From Metarhizium brunneum (taxonomy: Eukaryota > Ascomycota > Sordariomycetes > Hypocreales > Clavicipitaceae), in assembly GCF_013426205.1 (NCBI RefSeq), contig NC_089423.1:5456001-5520000 (forward strand): a stretch of 64,000 nucleotides of DNA, written 5' to 3'. Every line of letters starts with the position of its first letter. The stretch's first letter is position 1. The notes under the pieces were generated by a model. It saw nothing but the letters and a program-made list of their open reading frames with translations. It did not search any database and was not told the origin of the DNA. Of the stretch, positions 35,357-47,513 are shown in pieces. Position numbers and translations under genes: made by a program.

Positions 35357-36642
35357 ATGGTGTTGAACAGTTTCCATCTCATCGCCGAGCACGCCCCAAG
35401 TCCTGGCGAAGCGATACGCGCCACCAGAGATCGGATCGTAGCCGCCAAAGGAAATTCGCTTGTTGGCGCCGAGGCGACCGAAAAGATCGCGGGCGCCTCT
35501 TTGTACGCCCGATACGCCCTGGCCGGCTCATTCTGCTGCGCATTCACTCATGCCGTTCTGACTCCTGTCGACGTGTAAGCAAAGATGAACAGATCCCCTC
35601 CTCTCATACTTGCACGAGGACACAATAGCGTGATACTGGCGCCTATTTATACTCCCGACAACGTGGCTTTGAGCTAAACTATTCCATGTGCAAAGTGTGA
35701 AAACGCGAATCCAGCTGGAGCCGACGAGATACAGCAGCAGTCTGTTTAAATCTGCGCGGCAAATTGCGTCGCATGAAGGGCTGGGCGCCTTTTCAACCGG
35801 ACTAGGTCCGACTGTTGTCGGCTACGGTCTCCAAGGAGCCTGCAAGTTCGGCGGATACGAGTTTTTCAAGGCCCGGGCCGTCGACCACCTTGGATATGAG
35901 AATGCGGCTCATAACCGAAGCGCCGTATACCTCGCGTCGGCTGCAACAGCCGAGTTCTTCGGCGATATTGCTCTTTGCCCCTTCGAGTCTGTCCGCATCC
36001 GGCTCGTGTCCCAGCCTACCTATGCGGACGGATTTGCGAATGCACTGATCAAGCTGGGCAGAGAGGAGGGCCTAGCAGGTCTATACTCTGGCCTTGGACC
36101 TATCCTTCTTAAACAGTATGTGTACCCGAGCAGCCCACCATGAGGGCGATGTGGCCGGTCTGTTGCGGTGTTTAACCCCATCTTCTATATAGGATCCCTT
36201 ACACCATGGCAACTTTCTTGGTTTACGAGAAAGCTATACAGACGGCATATACCTACGTAGACAAGGCAAAGGTTTCCACAGCCGGCGCCACCGGGATGAA
36301 CCTCACCGCGGGGCTTGTAGCTGGTGTTGCCGCCGCAGTCGTCTCCCAGCCGGCGGACACGATCCTCAGCAAGGTCAACAAGGATAAGGGACTGGCGGGC
36401 GAGAGCGTCACTCGTCGCCTGGTCCGTATTGCGACTGGGCTTGGGTGGCGCGGTGCTTTCACTGGCATGCAGGCCCGCTTGGTCATGGTTGGTGGCATGA
36501 CTGCCGTGCAGTTTGGCATATATGGCGATACGAAAAAGGTGCGTTTGTACATATCCCATGATGCACCTGCCGTTTTTTCGAAATTGACTAACAAGCACGG
36601 ATGTAGCTTTTCGGGGCCGTTGACGGGGTAGAGTTGAGATGA
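35357..36642 (+). CDS. Mitochondrial phosphate carrier-like protein (divergent paralogue)
   Basis: Four exons, 35357-35574, 35696-36115, 36193-36538, 36607-36642; introns of 121, 77 and 68 nt, giving 339 aa. The start MVLNSFHLIAEHAPSP aligns with the usual start of fungal phosphate carriers (a short leader ending HAPxP). The three carrier signatures are present: PVDVVKTRIQ (created by splicing exon 1 to 2), PFESVRIRLV and PADTILSKVN, each ending a 100-residue repeat. GLGPTVVGYGLQGACKFGGYEFFK and LKQIPYTMATFLVYEK are phosphate-carrier-specific. It would import phosphate with protons across the inner mitochondrial membrane. The divergent leader and accessory neighbourhood suggest a secondary copy. 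The exon 2 acceptor is AAG rather than CAG/TAG, which is slightly unusual. Confidence 0.87.
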
Positions 36643-37320
36643 TGGTTCAAGATGTAAAATGTAGATGGATCCGTTGTATAATAGACGCGGCACTCAACAA
36701 ATGCTTTTGGAGAGAATGGTATCGGCCAAGATCCGGTAGGTAGGATTCATATAAACCTCTTTGAATTAATAATTACAAGCAAGGTAATATACCACAGCGA
36801 TAGTTCATACACCTTGCAACTAATGTCCAGCTCCTACTGTCAAACTGCCAAGGCGTTCAACACGGGGAAACAAAGTGGAAAACAAACCAACCACATTCCG
36901 CCCCAACATCGCTCTTCAACTTCATCCTCCAACTATACGCTACGCGAATTCGACCAGCGACGAGTTGACTATTTCCTGTTGTAATCCATGCACCACCAAC
37001 GTCACTGTGCTGCAAGTCCTTCCTCAATGGGTAAAGAGAAAAACTCACCTTACTTCTTAACCAATCTGTGGTTGGTGAACGAGCCACACCAGCCGAGTGA
37101 ACATGATCCAACTCGGGCTTCTCTCGACGTCAAAGCATATTGACGGCATCAGGTTCTTTGTTTTTGATGGACGATATTTAAAAGCCAGACTACTAGAGAA
37201 TTCCTCGTACGAGAGTTGCCCACACAATCAACTGCTACCCATGTACGCACAACTGCATAACCACAACCGCGGCCAACACTCGACACAAATTGACCAGTCG
37301 GACATTTTTTTCACTTCGAA
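36643..37320. other. Intergenic region
   Basis: 678 bp between the carrier and the secreted protein gene. No gene is evident. The last 100 bases look like the AC-rich leader of the next gene. Confidence 0.4.
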
Positions 37321-37671
37321 ATGAAAGTCTATAAGCAACTACTACTGGTTTTCGCCCTTGGCGCGACGGCCCAACAGGCATCTCCTCTGCCAACCGGCCA
37401 ACCGCCACTGCACATGTTCCCGCCCGTCATCCATACTACCGAGCCGGTCCCCAGCGGCGCGAGCTTGCCCACGACGCCAGGTACAAAGGTGACTGGAGCG
37501 AGCTCAGGTTCCGGCTCTTCTGCCACCGACACGACCGCTGCTTCTGCGTCGGGGTCGGGGTCGGCCGCAACCACGAGCGGCACCCGGACGTCGACGGGCT
37601 CGGCGGCTCCAACGGCACAGGTTAACATTGCGCCCATTTTGGGAATCGCTGCCGCCGTTATGGTGCTCTAA
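37321..37671 (+). CDS. Small secreted Ser/Thr-rich, probably GPI-anchored protein
   Basis: 116 aa, single exon. An N-terminal signal peptide (MKVYKQLLLVFALGATAQQ, cleavage probably after ATA) is followed by a Pro-rich stretch and then a Ser/Thr/Gly/Ala-rich region (about 55-98) suited to O-mannosylation. The C-terminus is a short hydrophobic tail (APILGIAAAVMVL) ending at the stop, as in GPI-anchor attachment signals, with a small-residue omega site probably among GSAAP. There are no cysteines. It is likely a cell-wall or plasma-membrane surface protein. No family is recognised; such genes evolve fast. Confidence 0.75.
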   Translation: MKVYKQLLLVFALGATAQQASPLPTGQPPLHMFPPVIHTTEPVPSGASLPTTPGTKVTGASSGSGSSATDTTAASASGSGSAATTSGTRTSTGSAAPTAQVNIAPILGIAAAVMVL

Positions 37672-37859
37672 TTGTATTTTGTTCAAGGAAATAGAGCCTG
37701 TACCTTGTGCTCGGTCTCGGGAACAGAATCATGCAGCAGAGCCAACTCTGCCTGGACACTTATATCAGAGGGTAACAAGAGGTCATAATTGCTAGATTTC
37801 CTATACAATAGCAACGCAACTCTATGACGCAGATTTTAATTCCTATCCGATCCCATATC

Positions 37860-39752
37860 TTACACCGGACTCCTGCACCCGAAACTCGACGCAACGCTGC
37901 TCCCTGAAAACGCCGCAATCAGTCCCTCGATACTCGAGTAGACGCCCAGACCGGTCGTGGCCAGCCCGCCCAGCATGTAAACCAAGTTGAAAAGGTTGAA
38001 AAACGGCCTCTTCAGAAACCCCCTCCTCCATCGAACAAGCCCTGTATCGACGTAATTGTACGTTCGGGTCTGGGGATCAAACTTCTCCTGCTCGGGAACC
38101 ATGGCATCCTTGTGAATCCAGAAACCCAGTGCCATTAGCGCAGGAAAGGTATAGCTAAAACTGAGCACGAAAAAGGCACCAATAAGCCCCGAAATATAGG
38201 AGAACTGCGGGATGGCAGCGGCGACAATGAAGGCAATGGACCAGTACACGGGGACGGTGACCGCCCACATAATCTTTCCCTTGCGCACCGTCAGAGGCGG
38301 GAACTTGAACAGGCGCTCAAAGACCTCGATGTAAATGACTTTGAGGCCAATGTTTCCGTACAGCCCAGCGGCAATGAGGCCAGTGACGAGGTTCATGACG
38401 TTGGTCGCGGTCTGGAAGCCGTACGACGAGAGGCCCTGCATGACGGGGTTGAAGGCGAACTGGCCCTGGTACGAGTAGACAAAGATGCCAAAGAACATGT
38501 AAAGGCTGTAAATGAAGACCTGGCCACACAAAAGACCCTTCCAAAAGTCCATGGGGTGGCGCATCTCGGCGAGGAAGGCCGTAAAGGTCATGCACCCGCC
38601 GTAGGAATACACGGCCTGGTTGAGACCGTTGAGAGAGGCGACGAAGCCGGTACCGCCACTGGCGAAGCCGTCGGGAGGAGTACCTGCAAAGGTGCGAATC
38701 GGACCAGGGCCAAAGTTGTCGCCAAATGAAGCTTGCGTTGCCTTGAAGTTGGGGGGATAATGGACGACGACGCCGACGCTGGGTAATTGTCTTAGTCTGA
38801 CGGTTGCTGCCGAGAACAGAGGGACAACTTACCAAATGAAGATGATGGCAACGTTGATCCAGACGGCAAAGTTTGCAATCCACCCGAATCGCTGCAGCGT
38901 CCTAATCTGGCCCAGGACAAACCCGGCCGCCATGAAGATGATAAGGCACGCTACAAAGCATATCCCGTTGCCATTCGAGCCGTTGTTGCCCTGCGAGATT
39001 TGCGAAATGGACTGTCCGTTGCTCAGGATGAGACTGCACACGGACAGGAGCAGCTGCAGGCCAAGCATGATGTTGAGAAGGATTTGGGGAATGCGCCCAA
39101 AGATACGAAAGTAGATGTCGCCATAGGTATGCATGGGGTAGCGGTCGGAATCGAGGCCGAGGAAGGCTTTCCATATAATCCAGCCCGAGCTGACAACCCA
39201 AATCAATCAACACTCTGATTTCACGGATACTTGGCAAAGACGGAAGAAGAAGAACAAAACTTACTACCCGGCCATTGCGCCAAAGACAGTGTACAGCGCC
39301 ACGCCAGGACCGTAGCCCATTTGCGCAAAGGCCCAGGGAGTCGAGAAGGGTCCCAGTACATCTGTTGTGATCAGGTAGAAGATGGATCCCCAGGAAGCCG
39401 TGCGGATGGCCCGGCTGGCTTGCTTCCATTCCCTTTCGGAGATGCCCGTGATGATTTCCTCGTCGCTGGAGTATACATCGGCTACCGACGTGGCAGGGTC
39501 AGTCTGGTGGCCCTTGGAGAAGCGACTCCGAAGCGTGTTCTTGACAGTCCGGGGCCCGCGCTTGTCAAGCAAGGCTTTGTTGGTGAGGGCTTCGTCGGCA
39601 CGGGTTCGTTCCGCCCAGTACATGAACTCTTCAAAGGTGATGGTCGAATCGTTGCCGTGGATGGGCTGATGAACGACATCCTGGGGCGGTTTTTCGGCGA
39701 CAGACAGACGAGGGTCGCCCTCGGCGCTGATCAAGCCCGGCGGCACGGACAT
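37860..39752 (-). CDS. AAAP-family amino acid transporter (MTR-like)
   Basis: Three exons, 39752-39265, 39189-38833, 38778-37860; introns of 75 and 54 nt with GTAAGT donors, giving 587 aa. A cytosolic N-terminal region of about 120 aa precedes roughly 11 membrane segments beginning SWGSIFYLITTDVLGPFSTPWAFAQMGY. Splicing restores GYSGWIIWKAFLGLDSDRYPM and FIWCVGVVVHYPP. The sequence is typical of the fungal neutral/aromatic amino acid permease group that includes Neurospora MTR (system N), in the plasma membrane, coupled to protons. The closing GVYSSIEGLIAAF..FGC is also family-typical. It converges with the secreted-protein gene. Confidence 0.87.
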
Positions 39753-41509
39753 TGTCTCTGGATCTGGGCAGCACGAGTCTATACGCTCCTCTCAATTGGG
39801 CTGGCAGGGTCCTGGGGAGAGCCCTCGTCTCGGATGTTGGACCTCAACACAGGGATTCTGGGGATCTAGAAGACTTGCACATGGGCGGTCAGAAACACGA
39901 GCAGGGCGTGGGCTAGATTAAAAGGAAATCCTACATGACGAAATGTCCCGTGATGAATGTAACGCTGCTGCCTCTACCCCCACGACCGTTATCTATAACA
40001 CGCCGTACGTTGATCACGATAAGTGGCATCGGAACAAGATCGGCGTCCACGACTGAGCAAAGGTTCCCGACATGGCGCTTTTGGGCTAGAGAGGCCACTC
40101 GGATAACTCGGTACGCTCAGATGGACCTGTTTTCAGTTGCGGATAGGCCGTTGAGTGGCGGCGAAGGGGACGAAAATTCGCCATTGTTGAGTAGTCTTGG
40201 TGGAGAAGCTTAATTGCAACACCAGAGTCATGACAATCGCCCTGACTTTCCGCACTCGGAAAAGCCTCGATCCACAGGGGCAGAGTGAAGTATCACGCGA
40301 AAAAAAAAAAAAAAAGGCGATGCTGCTGAAATGTCCGTTCTATTGCTGGCGGATTTGTAGCAATGACGCGACAGTAATCCGAGGGAGTTTAGGGACCAGT
40401 TGACATGGAGGGCTCGTGAGTTGGCAGTAGCCACCCAGGCCCTAGAGGGGTTTGGAAGGCGTGACTACCAACATTGAAGGCTAGTCTGAAAAGGTAATTG
40501 CAAAGTAGAACTCAGACCTCTGATCAATTTTTTCCTACCTACTGCTGTTGTAAAAGCGACGGCGCTTCGACAGAGGCGCCGCGCAACTCTCGCGGGACAG
40601 AGCCTCGGGAGGTGACTCGTGAGTATTCCAACGGCTTCTAGATGGAATTGTACAGTAATTGCCTTCAGAGGGTAATCCAGCCGCTCTCGGTCATACCAGC
40701 CCAAGTGCTCCGCTCACACACGGAGGAACCCGATCCGCCAGTACCATGGTACCATGTGGCATAAAGAGGGAAGCTTGGCTAATAAAATACAGTTGCGCCT
40801 TTATACATGTTTAAAAGGGCAAGTGCAACGACAAATGCTTGCGGCAACTCAGCTGCGTCATTGCCTAGCCTCTAGTGTTGGTTTCAATGTTCCGACCTCC
40901 ACGGAGATCAAGCGTTGCAGAATACAACCCGCTGTAAGTGGCTGGGCTGGCGTTCCCATGAACCTGACTAGATCGACGAATCATGGAACCTCCCATTCAA
41001 CGCCTTTCGCGGCAAATCTGTGCCGTCCGCGGATCCGACGGCGGCTCCCTCGGCGCAGACACGTCTTGCTCCACCTGTCGCCGTTGGCTGAGGGTGTTTC
41101 GAGCACGCAGTTTGCGGAGTAGCCATAAGAGGCGTGCTGGCTAAAGAGTCGGTTTCTCTTTGTGATACGGACATTGCTCTCAAGGAGCTTAAGGGGGGAT
41201 GGTTGGTGACAACTAACTAGACAAGCACATGGGTCTCTGCGTAACTCGACAAATCCATCCCGGAATTGAGAACATGTCGGCGAAGGGAATTTGATACTAT
41301 ATCCAGTCTTGGGCGTCGTCTCTGTCGAGGTATTACATGCCGTTTTGCCATCTCTCCTCAGTCCGCTGTTGGTAGGTTATACAGTCTCCCATGCCGAAGC
41401 CTCAGACCATGGACCCCGATACCTCATACAAGGTTCACCCAAGGACTCTCGTGGAGACAGCTGCCATCCAAGATACAGTTGACGAAATTGTTCATCTACA
41501 TACATCTCT
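39753..41509. other. Intergenic region
   Basis: 1.76 kb upstream of the transporter and downstream of the P450. It contains a run of about 15 A at 40301-40315. Short frames on both strands lack family resemblance. Confidence 0.4.
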
Positions 41510-43378
41510 CTAGTCGTGCTCTAGTCGCGTGATTCGCATTGGGATATTACTGTGGTACATGAACCATGCATTGCAATAGTTCCACTCGTGATTCGGGTCG
41601 GGCAGCCGGATCTTTTGGTTTTCAGACCGGATTAGCAAGCCTCGTTCATCTTTGCAGTCACAGTAGAAGGCAACAAGTATTGTACATGCATGCGTGCGTG
41701 CTCGGGTAGCAGCACAGCGAGACATGTCGCGGGTAACACTTACATGGAACATGCTGTACAACGTGGCCATGAGCTTGTACATTTCCACCTTGGCGAAATG
41801 CTTCCCCGTACAGGCGCGGCTGCCTGCACCGAACATGAGATCCCCAGCTTCCTCCATTTGTCGCCGACGCCGGATGAACTGGTCGCTGTCCTCATCGCGC
41901 CTTTGTAGCCAGCGTTCCGGGACAAACCGGTCGACGTGTTCCCCGAAAACGCCGACATCCCTCGTCACAACGGCCGGGTTGATGCCGACGTTTGTGCCAG
42001 CCGGGATGAAGCGGCCATCTGGAAGTTGGAAACCGGCCGCGGGCACCTCTCGCTCAAACATCAAGCCCACGGCTGGATTCAAACGCGCCGCCTCCCGGAT
42101 GACGGCATCTAGATAAGGGAGCCTGTGGATGTCCTTCCACTGGGCAGGCAGAGAGAGCCGGGCCGTTTTCAGCTCGCTTTGCAGCCTCGTTTGCGCTTCG
42201 GGGCATTTCCCAAGATGGTACACGATAGGCCTTAGAGCTCCAGCCGTCGAATCGCCTCCCGCCAAAACGTTGAGCATCAGCCAGTTGACTAGTTGATTGC
42301 TGTCCGCAATATCGGGATGGACGGCTCTGAGCCCGTGGTACTTGTCTATAAATGTGTCTACCTTGGCTCGTGCCAGGCTTCCTTCAGCAAGCCTCTTTTG
42401 GTAGTCAGCCAGGCGGGCAACCGTGTACAGTAGACCGTTGACTAATGGCTTTGGACCGATTCGGTAGAAGGGATTCTTGTCGAGCCAGTTATCGAGCCAA
42501 GGCGCTTGAGACACCTACCCCGTTGCAGTGAATCAATGAGCTATACTGTCGAACAACACTTGTATTTTCCGGCATCTTACTTACCGGCGCAAAGTAGCGA
42601 AGGCCGTCTGTCGATTCCTTAATCATGCCTTGGACATCTCTTTCTTCCTCGATGAAGCCGTAGTGCTCCCCGAAGGTCACATTGGCGGCAAAATCCCAAG
42701 CAACTGATAAGCCAAGTCAGCATCTTGTGAAATACCACGACACCCTCAAGTTTGGGCTATTCTCACAATATGTAAGCCAATCCTCCATCATGCAGACCGT
42801 ATCCGGGTTAGGGTCTTCGGCGAACTTGTTCCCGAGTTTATGGACAAGCTTCCGAATGGTTTCGTCCATCAGCGGCTCAAGCTCGAGGATCTTGGTCAAG
42901 GTCCAAAACCCGGCAATTGGGCGGGCATATGTTCTGTGAAACTCCTCATCGTGTGTGTTGAAGATGTTGGAGATTCTCTGGCCGTCGACAACCACATCGT
43001 TGACACTGTACATTTTGCTCTAGCCACAACAGTAAGCTCATGGTTTGTTTCTTTTTTTCTTTTTTTTATTCTGACCTTTTTCCATGCGTTCTTAGTTGTG
43101 CTGGCATACACCTCTTTGATCAACTTGGTATCACTTAAACTAATCGTATTGGGTCCAATCCGAACGGCCTGGCCCCATTTCCGATGCCATCCTCGGGTAA
43201 CCGCGTCCACATTACCGCGGGTTGTTAGGAAAGCCCTCCATGTGTCGGTGAATTTGGACGCGAATGGACCCGGGAATGTTCCAAGAGGCGAGAAGAAAGC
43301 CCGCCAGATCAGTTTACCAATGACATAGAGCAAGAGTATAGAAACGAGTTGAAGCATGATATTGGTCGGAATCGACAT
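41510..43378 (-). CDS. Cytochrome P450 monooxygenase
   Basis: Five exons, 43378-43076, 43019-42767, 42703-42585, 42514-41744, 41611-41510, giving 515 aa. An ATG 87 bp upstream (43465) would add 29 residues; the inner one places the membrane anchor (MLQLVSILLLYVIGKLIW) near the N-terminus as usual. P450 hallmarks: Pro-rich hinge FPGPFASKF, I-helix AGGDSTAG, K-helix EAAR, PERW, and the haem-binding loop FGAGSRACTGK with the thiolate Cys. Junctions restore KNAWKKSKMYSVND and YFAWDFAANVTFGEHYGF, placing it near pisatin-demethylase/benzoate-hydroxylase-like fungal clans, ER-bound. The last intron (132 nt) has no in-frame stop, so retention would add 44 residues before IRLPDPNHEW. No other pathway gene is adjacent, so the substrate is unknown. 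Confidence 0.87.
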
Positions 43379-44053
43379 TGCGGATGAATGTACGGCCACA
43401 CTGGTTCTCCGTCCTGCATTTAGACTACGCGTGTAATAGGAGGCCAAGGTGTCCTGGATTTGCATGATCCTGTCTGATCAGGTTGACTCAAACAACGAGG
43501 CGGCGGGGAAGGACACAAACTGTCCGAACAAAGCATTATACCTTACCCACTTTCCGATATGACAGGTCTTGCAGCCATGTGAATCTGGGAAACCGCTTTT
43601 CCCTACTCGCACTTTGGAGGGGTTGCCCACCCTGTTGGAGACATTCTGACCTGATTGACTAATTGCGGCGCGTAACACCAACATTGCAACCCGTCTGTTG
43701 GTTTCAACAGGTCTCGGGCCTGCTAGAGAGCACTGCAGAACCGACGGGATTTATTGATAGAAGCTGTCTCTATGCTGGCCGGTATTCCTCGGGCGCTGAT
43801 TTGGGATAAGGAAACATTCCGAAGGCTGCGGACTCCGGAGTATAAGTTGCGCTCATTCTTTTCTGACCTGTGGCTAGTAAGGAAATATTGACTTTCCAGG
43901 CTCAAGTCAAACAATAGCAGAGGTCTTTCAGCTGCCCCGGCCTCGTCGCTGAGCCAGGCTCAAGCTGATGGTTTGCTCAAAGTCCGTGTACAAACTCAGC
44001 TTGCTTTTGGTGTGCCACGGCTGTTGTCTGACGTCGGTCAATTGTGTATTGAC

Positions 44054-44063
44054 TACTCCGTAC
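44054..44063. repeat. TACTCCGTAC motif
   Basis: Exact copy in the gene-free stretch. Confidence 0.8.
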
Positions 44064-45831
44064 ACATAAAGGGCAAAGAGAAATGCCCCGCAGGTCGGTC
44101 CGACTTAAGAAACATTGAACCAATAAACTGGGCTGACATGACTTATTTATAATATGACAGCCTTCCGAGCTACACATGACAGGTTATCCTCTATTGTATG
44201 GCTGATCCGTCGTCTCTAATATGGAATGGTCCTGGTCAAAGATTGCAGCAAATGTCGTCTTCTAGCTTTCCTAAGAGTGATTAGCTAACCGCTGGAAGAT
44301 TCCTTGGGATATCATCAAGTGTGATGAATTCGCAATCTGGCAATGACGTCCGGCCTTGCAAACATTGAAGATTCGCGGAGCAACCAACCATCGGAGGAGA
44401 TGTCCACCCTACAACTTTTAAAGGTGCCGTTCAGCATCGAGGTGCCGCATTACTAGACAGCCCTTTGAGTCGACCTCATGGAAGGTTAGGCTGATTGGCG
44501 CCATCTCAGCTCGCTGTAATGGTTGCCTCAGTGGATGAAACTAGATATAAATGAATTCTTGGGGCGTTTTGAAAGCAGCCTCAACAGCCCTGGTACCTTT
44601 CTTGATGCTCTGGCCTGTAGAGAAAAACTGCCTGGGTGACAAGTGATCTTCAGCCGTGGACGCCTGGAGACAGAGGAGAGGCGGCTGAGCAATTGCCACC
44701 AAACGGTGAGCCATAAAAAATACTATCCAACTCTGGGAGCAAATGTCCGGCCAGATCCAAGAGCTCCCCGACTTCCGAACTGTCTTACCTGAGTGCGTTG
44801 GCAACTATAGATCTAGAACTGATAATACATCACAGGCGACATGCCTTTGTCGATCCCATTATGAGCTATCCGGTAGATTAGTTTCGTATTATGTTGAGTG
44901 TAAACTTGCTGAGAGTCGGAGATCCATGAACAAGCTTGAACATGGCAGTGGTGGGCTGTTGTATACCCGGGAACCAGCCCTCCTGGAACAGTATTACCCA
45001 TTTGAGGCACACCCTAGCTTGCAAGCCCAGCACTCTGCAACATTGTCTTTGCTAAACCAAGACTTATCGTGGAGGATGTAGGTCTGACGAGAACATGTTT
45101 GTGCGGCTATAGCGTGCGGGTTCTCTCGCGGCTAGATAATTTTCTCGGATTTTATGACCCGCCCCAGTGAGCTTCTCGTTTTGGATCAGCTTCTTCTCGA
45201 CAGATGGAGCGGTAATCTCATCCTCGTCAAACTCTGTGTCGCAGTTATCAAGTTCAGTGCTGTACTGAGGTCCATGTTGATCCCAGCACAGCGGTTAGGA
45301 GGGCAGTCACTCTGGTGCGCTCTGCAGACATTCTGCCAGATGATGTGGGAGCATGGGAGATTAAGCGCAACTGTATTGGGTAAGATTTATCAGACGGAAT
45401 GACTGCTGCTGGGTGACTTGTTCCAACTTTGCCGGTTCATAGTATGGACAGGGTACTTGTCTTGGGTCGCAACAACAGACTGCTACGAGCAGTCGTATTT
45501 TGCTCCATTTTCAATTCTCAGGATACAATCCATTTGGCCTTGAACTATCACTATCAAATTGATCAGCAACACTATTGACACAAGGATTGTGGTGGGGGGG
45601 GCGGGACGGCTCACCCGGCCCAGGACAACCCTTGCTAGCCATGCTGTCGCCTGTGTGAAAAGTGAAGTTCCGCCAAACTATTCGACGGGAACTAGAGCCG
45701 CCTCAGCCGTTTAACATTTGAGCCACTGAAAAGAACTTGTTAGCGTTGAGCGGTCAAGGCTCACCCGGCTTGTACCTAGATCACGGCAACGCGGATGGAG
45801 TTGACAAAGAGGGGCGATCAACACGAGGACT

Positions 45832-45848
45832 CACTCCGTACTCCGTAC
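45832..45848. repeat. TACTCCGTAC motif, overlapping pair
   Basis: CACTCCGTAC overlaps an exact TACTCCGTAC, the same head-to-tail arrangement as at 18411. Confidence 0.8.
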
Positions 45849-46301
45849 ACTGCTCTGCTCTTGCCGGTCTATATCGGGGCCTGGTGAGACATTGGTTTGG
45901 TGCACTTGTGACAGAAGAGACGTTGTGGCACACTGAGTTGCTACTCCGTAGATTGGTGCTCAGGGTTCACATGCCACATCTCAACTATACCTCTTGAACA
46001 GCATCGTAAGCTAGTATACAATCATACAGCAGCGTGATCAAGCGGAAGCTAGTGTACACTGTACACCTCCTCCGTACACGGATGCTGATTCCGATGACCC
46101 AGTCGGCGCCGCCACGTGCCAACACCGCTCTGTGGCTAGTTGACTCCCGTCTCCAAGTCCCACTTGATGGCCGTGATGGCGTTCGGAAATCTGGTAATAC
46201 GTAGTACTAGTAGTAGTTACTCCTAGACACGGGTTGGGATCTCGGGCAGAGACACTGACAGCGGGCGACCGTGCGCGCGTAGTTGTGCGCTCGACTCCAT
46301 G

Positions 46302-46311
46302 TACTCCGTAC
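46302..46311. repeat. TACTCCGTAC motif
   Basis: Exact copy in the gene-free stretch. Confidence 0.8.
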
Positions 46312-47293
46312 AGTCTTGAAGTTGCCCACGGCCAAGTAGTTACATGCTAACATGTCCCCGTATCTCATGATGTAGCTCGAGTTATGCAAAGACCTCACTG
46401 GGTCAAACATGTCCTTGCTCCCACGGTGTTGCCCGTGTAATTCGAAATTCAGGACTGGGTGCCACCGTCTACCCCGGCTGGCTCATGACTGTGGTCAAGA
46501 TTCGAGAATCCTCAGGATGCCCGCAAAACCAACGACGAATCCTCAGACCAATCAACGAGTCGCGAAGACATGTCCAACTTTTTTCTTTCTCCTCGTTCGC
46601 AACCACTTCCGTGCTTGCTCAGAAAGTGGGCAGGGTAGAGGGCTTTCCCGCCCACAATCCAGAGCCATGGATTGGATATTGCATGCATCGAGATGGAATG
46701 GAAATCAGCGCCCAAGGCTCAGCTCAGCGCAGACCCTGCCCAGCCAAGAGTCAAGATCCAGCGCGGTGGATATGGTGGAGGCCCAAGAGTGGCATCTGGT
46801 TGCCGGATGAGGTTCCGCTGTCAAAAGCAATTTACATACGAATCTTCCGAGGCAACCTTGTCCTCCCCTTGCTGATTAGCTGTCGAGGCAGCTCCAATCC
46901 CAGGGTCCGGCATGTCTTTGACAACGGGGGTGGAAAATGACCTGTCTACTATGCCAACTTGCACATGTCATGTTGTGGACGTGCCACCGTCGACGAAATC
47001 GCCTCCGAAGCCCATCCCCAACAATGCAGAGTACAACTGTGTATAGCACCTGGAACAGCCGAGTCTCCCTGGTGAAGCAGAGACTACTTTTTCGCACGGA
47101 GTACGAGTAGTGATATACAATACTACCCTGCAGGTGGACTCTTCCGTCTGGAACGGCGGCGCCGTCTTTTCCCTCCCGAGCGTCTCTCTGCTCCCGCCTC
47201 GGGGTGCTGTGTAACAGTGTAACCAGGGGCAAGCAAATATGGGCCGTTGATCTGCGCGGAGGGCCTTGGTGCACGGCAGAAGTTGGCTACGAG

Positions 47294-47304
47294 GTACGGA
47301 GTAC
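47294..47304. repeat. GTACGGAGTAC motif (reverse copy)
   Basis: Exact reverse-complement copy about 210 bp upstream of the rhodopsin-domain gene. Confidence 0.8.
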
Positions 47305-47513
47305 TAGTAGTTGCATGCCTTGGTCCAATTTGCAAATGCGAGCTTGTCCATGTATCAAGGGCCGGTAGATTTTCCTGTGTAACCCAAGAGAAGGCATGGC
47401 TTCTAGAGATGGGGCCCCAATATCGCTTATAGATAGAGTCGGGTTGGCATCTTCAAACCATGCCTTGATGGCTTGGCCGACCTACCGACACAGTGACTCT
47501 GTACAGCCAAATA

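Larger units (their letters stand above)
43379..47513. other. Gene-free stretch with repeated 10-mer motifs
   Basis: 4.1 kb without a supportable gene, the longest such gap in the window. Open frames are short, overlapping and compositionally random. It is enriched in TACTCCGTAC-type motifs (44054, 45832, 45942 partial, 46302, 47097 partial reverse, 47294 reverse). A ggctcacccggc string occurs twice, near 45607 and 45759. It includes the P450 promoter at its left end and the rhodopsin-domain gene promoter at its right. Confidence 0.5.

Noticed and set aside
46409..46940. Three overlapping open frames in the gene-free stretch
   Set aside because: All three plus frames are open together, which reflects composition rather than coding; no motif is present.
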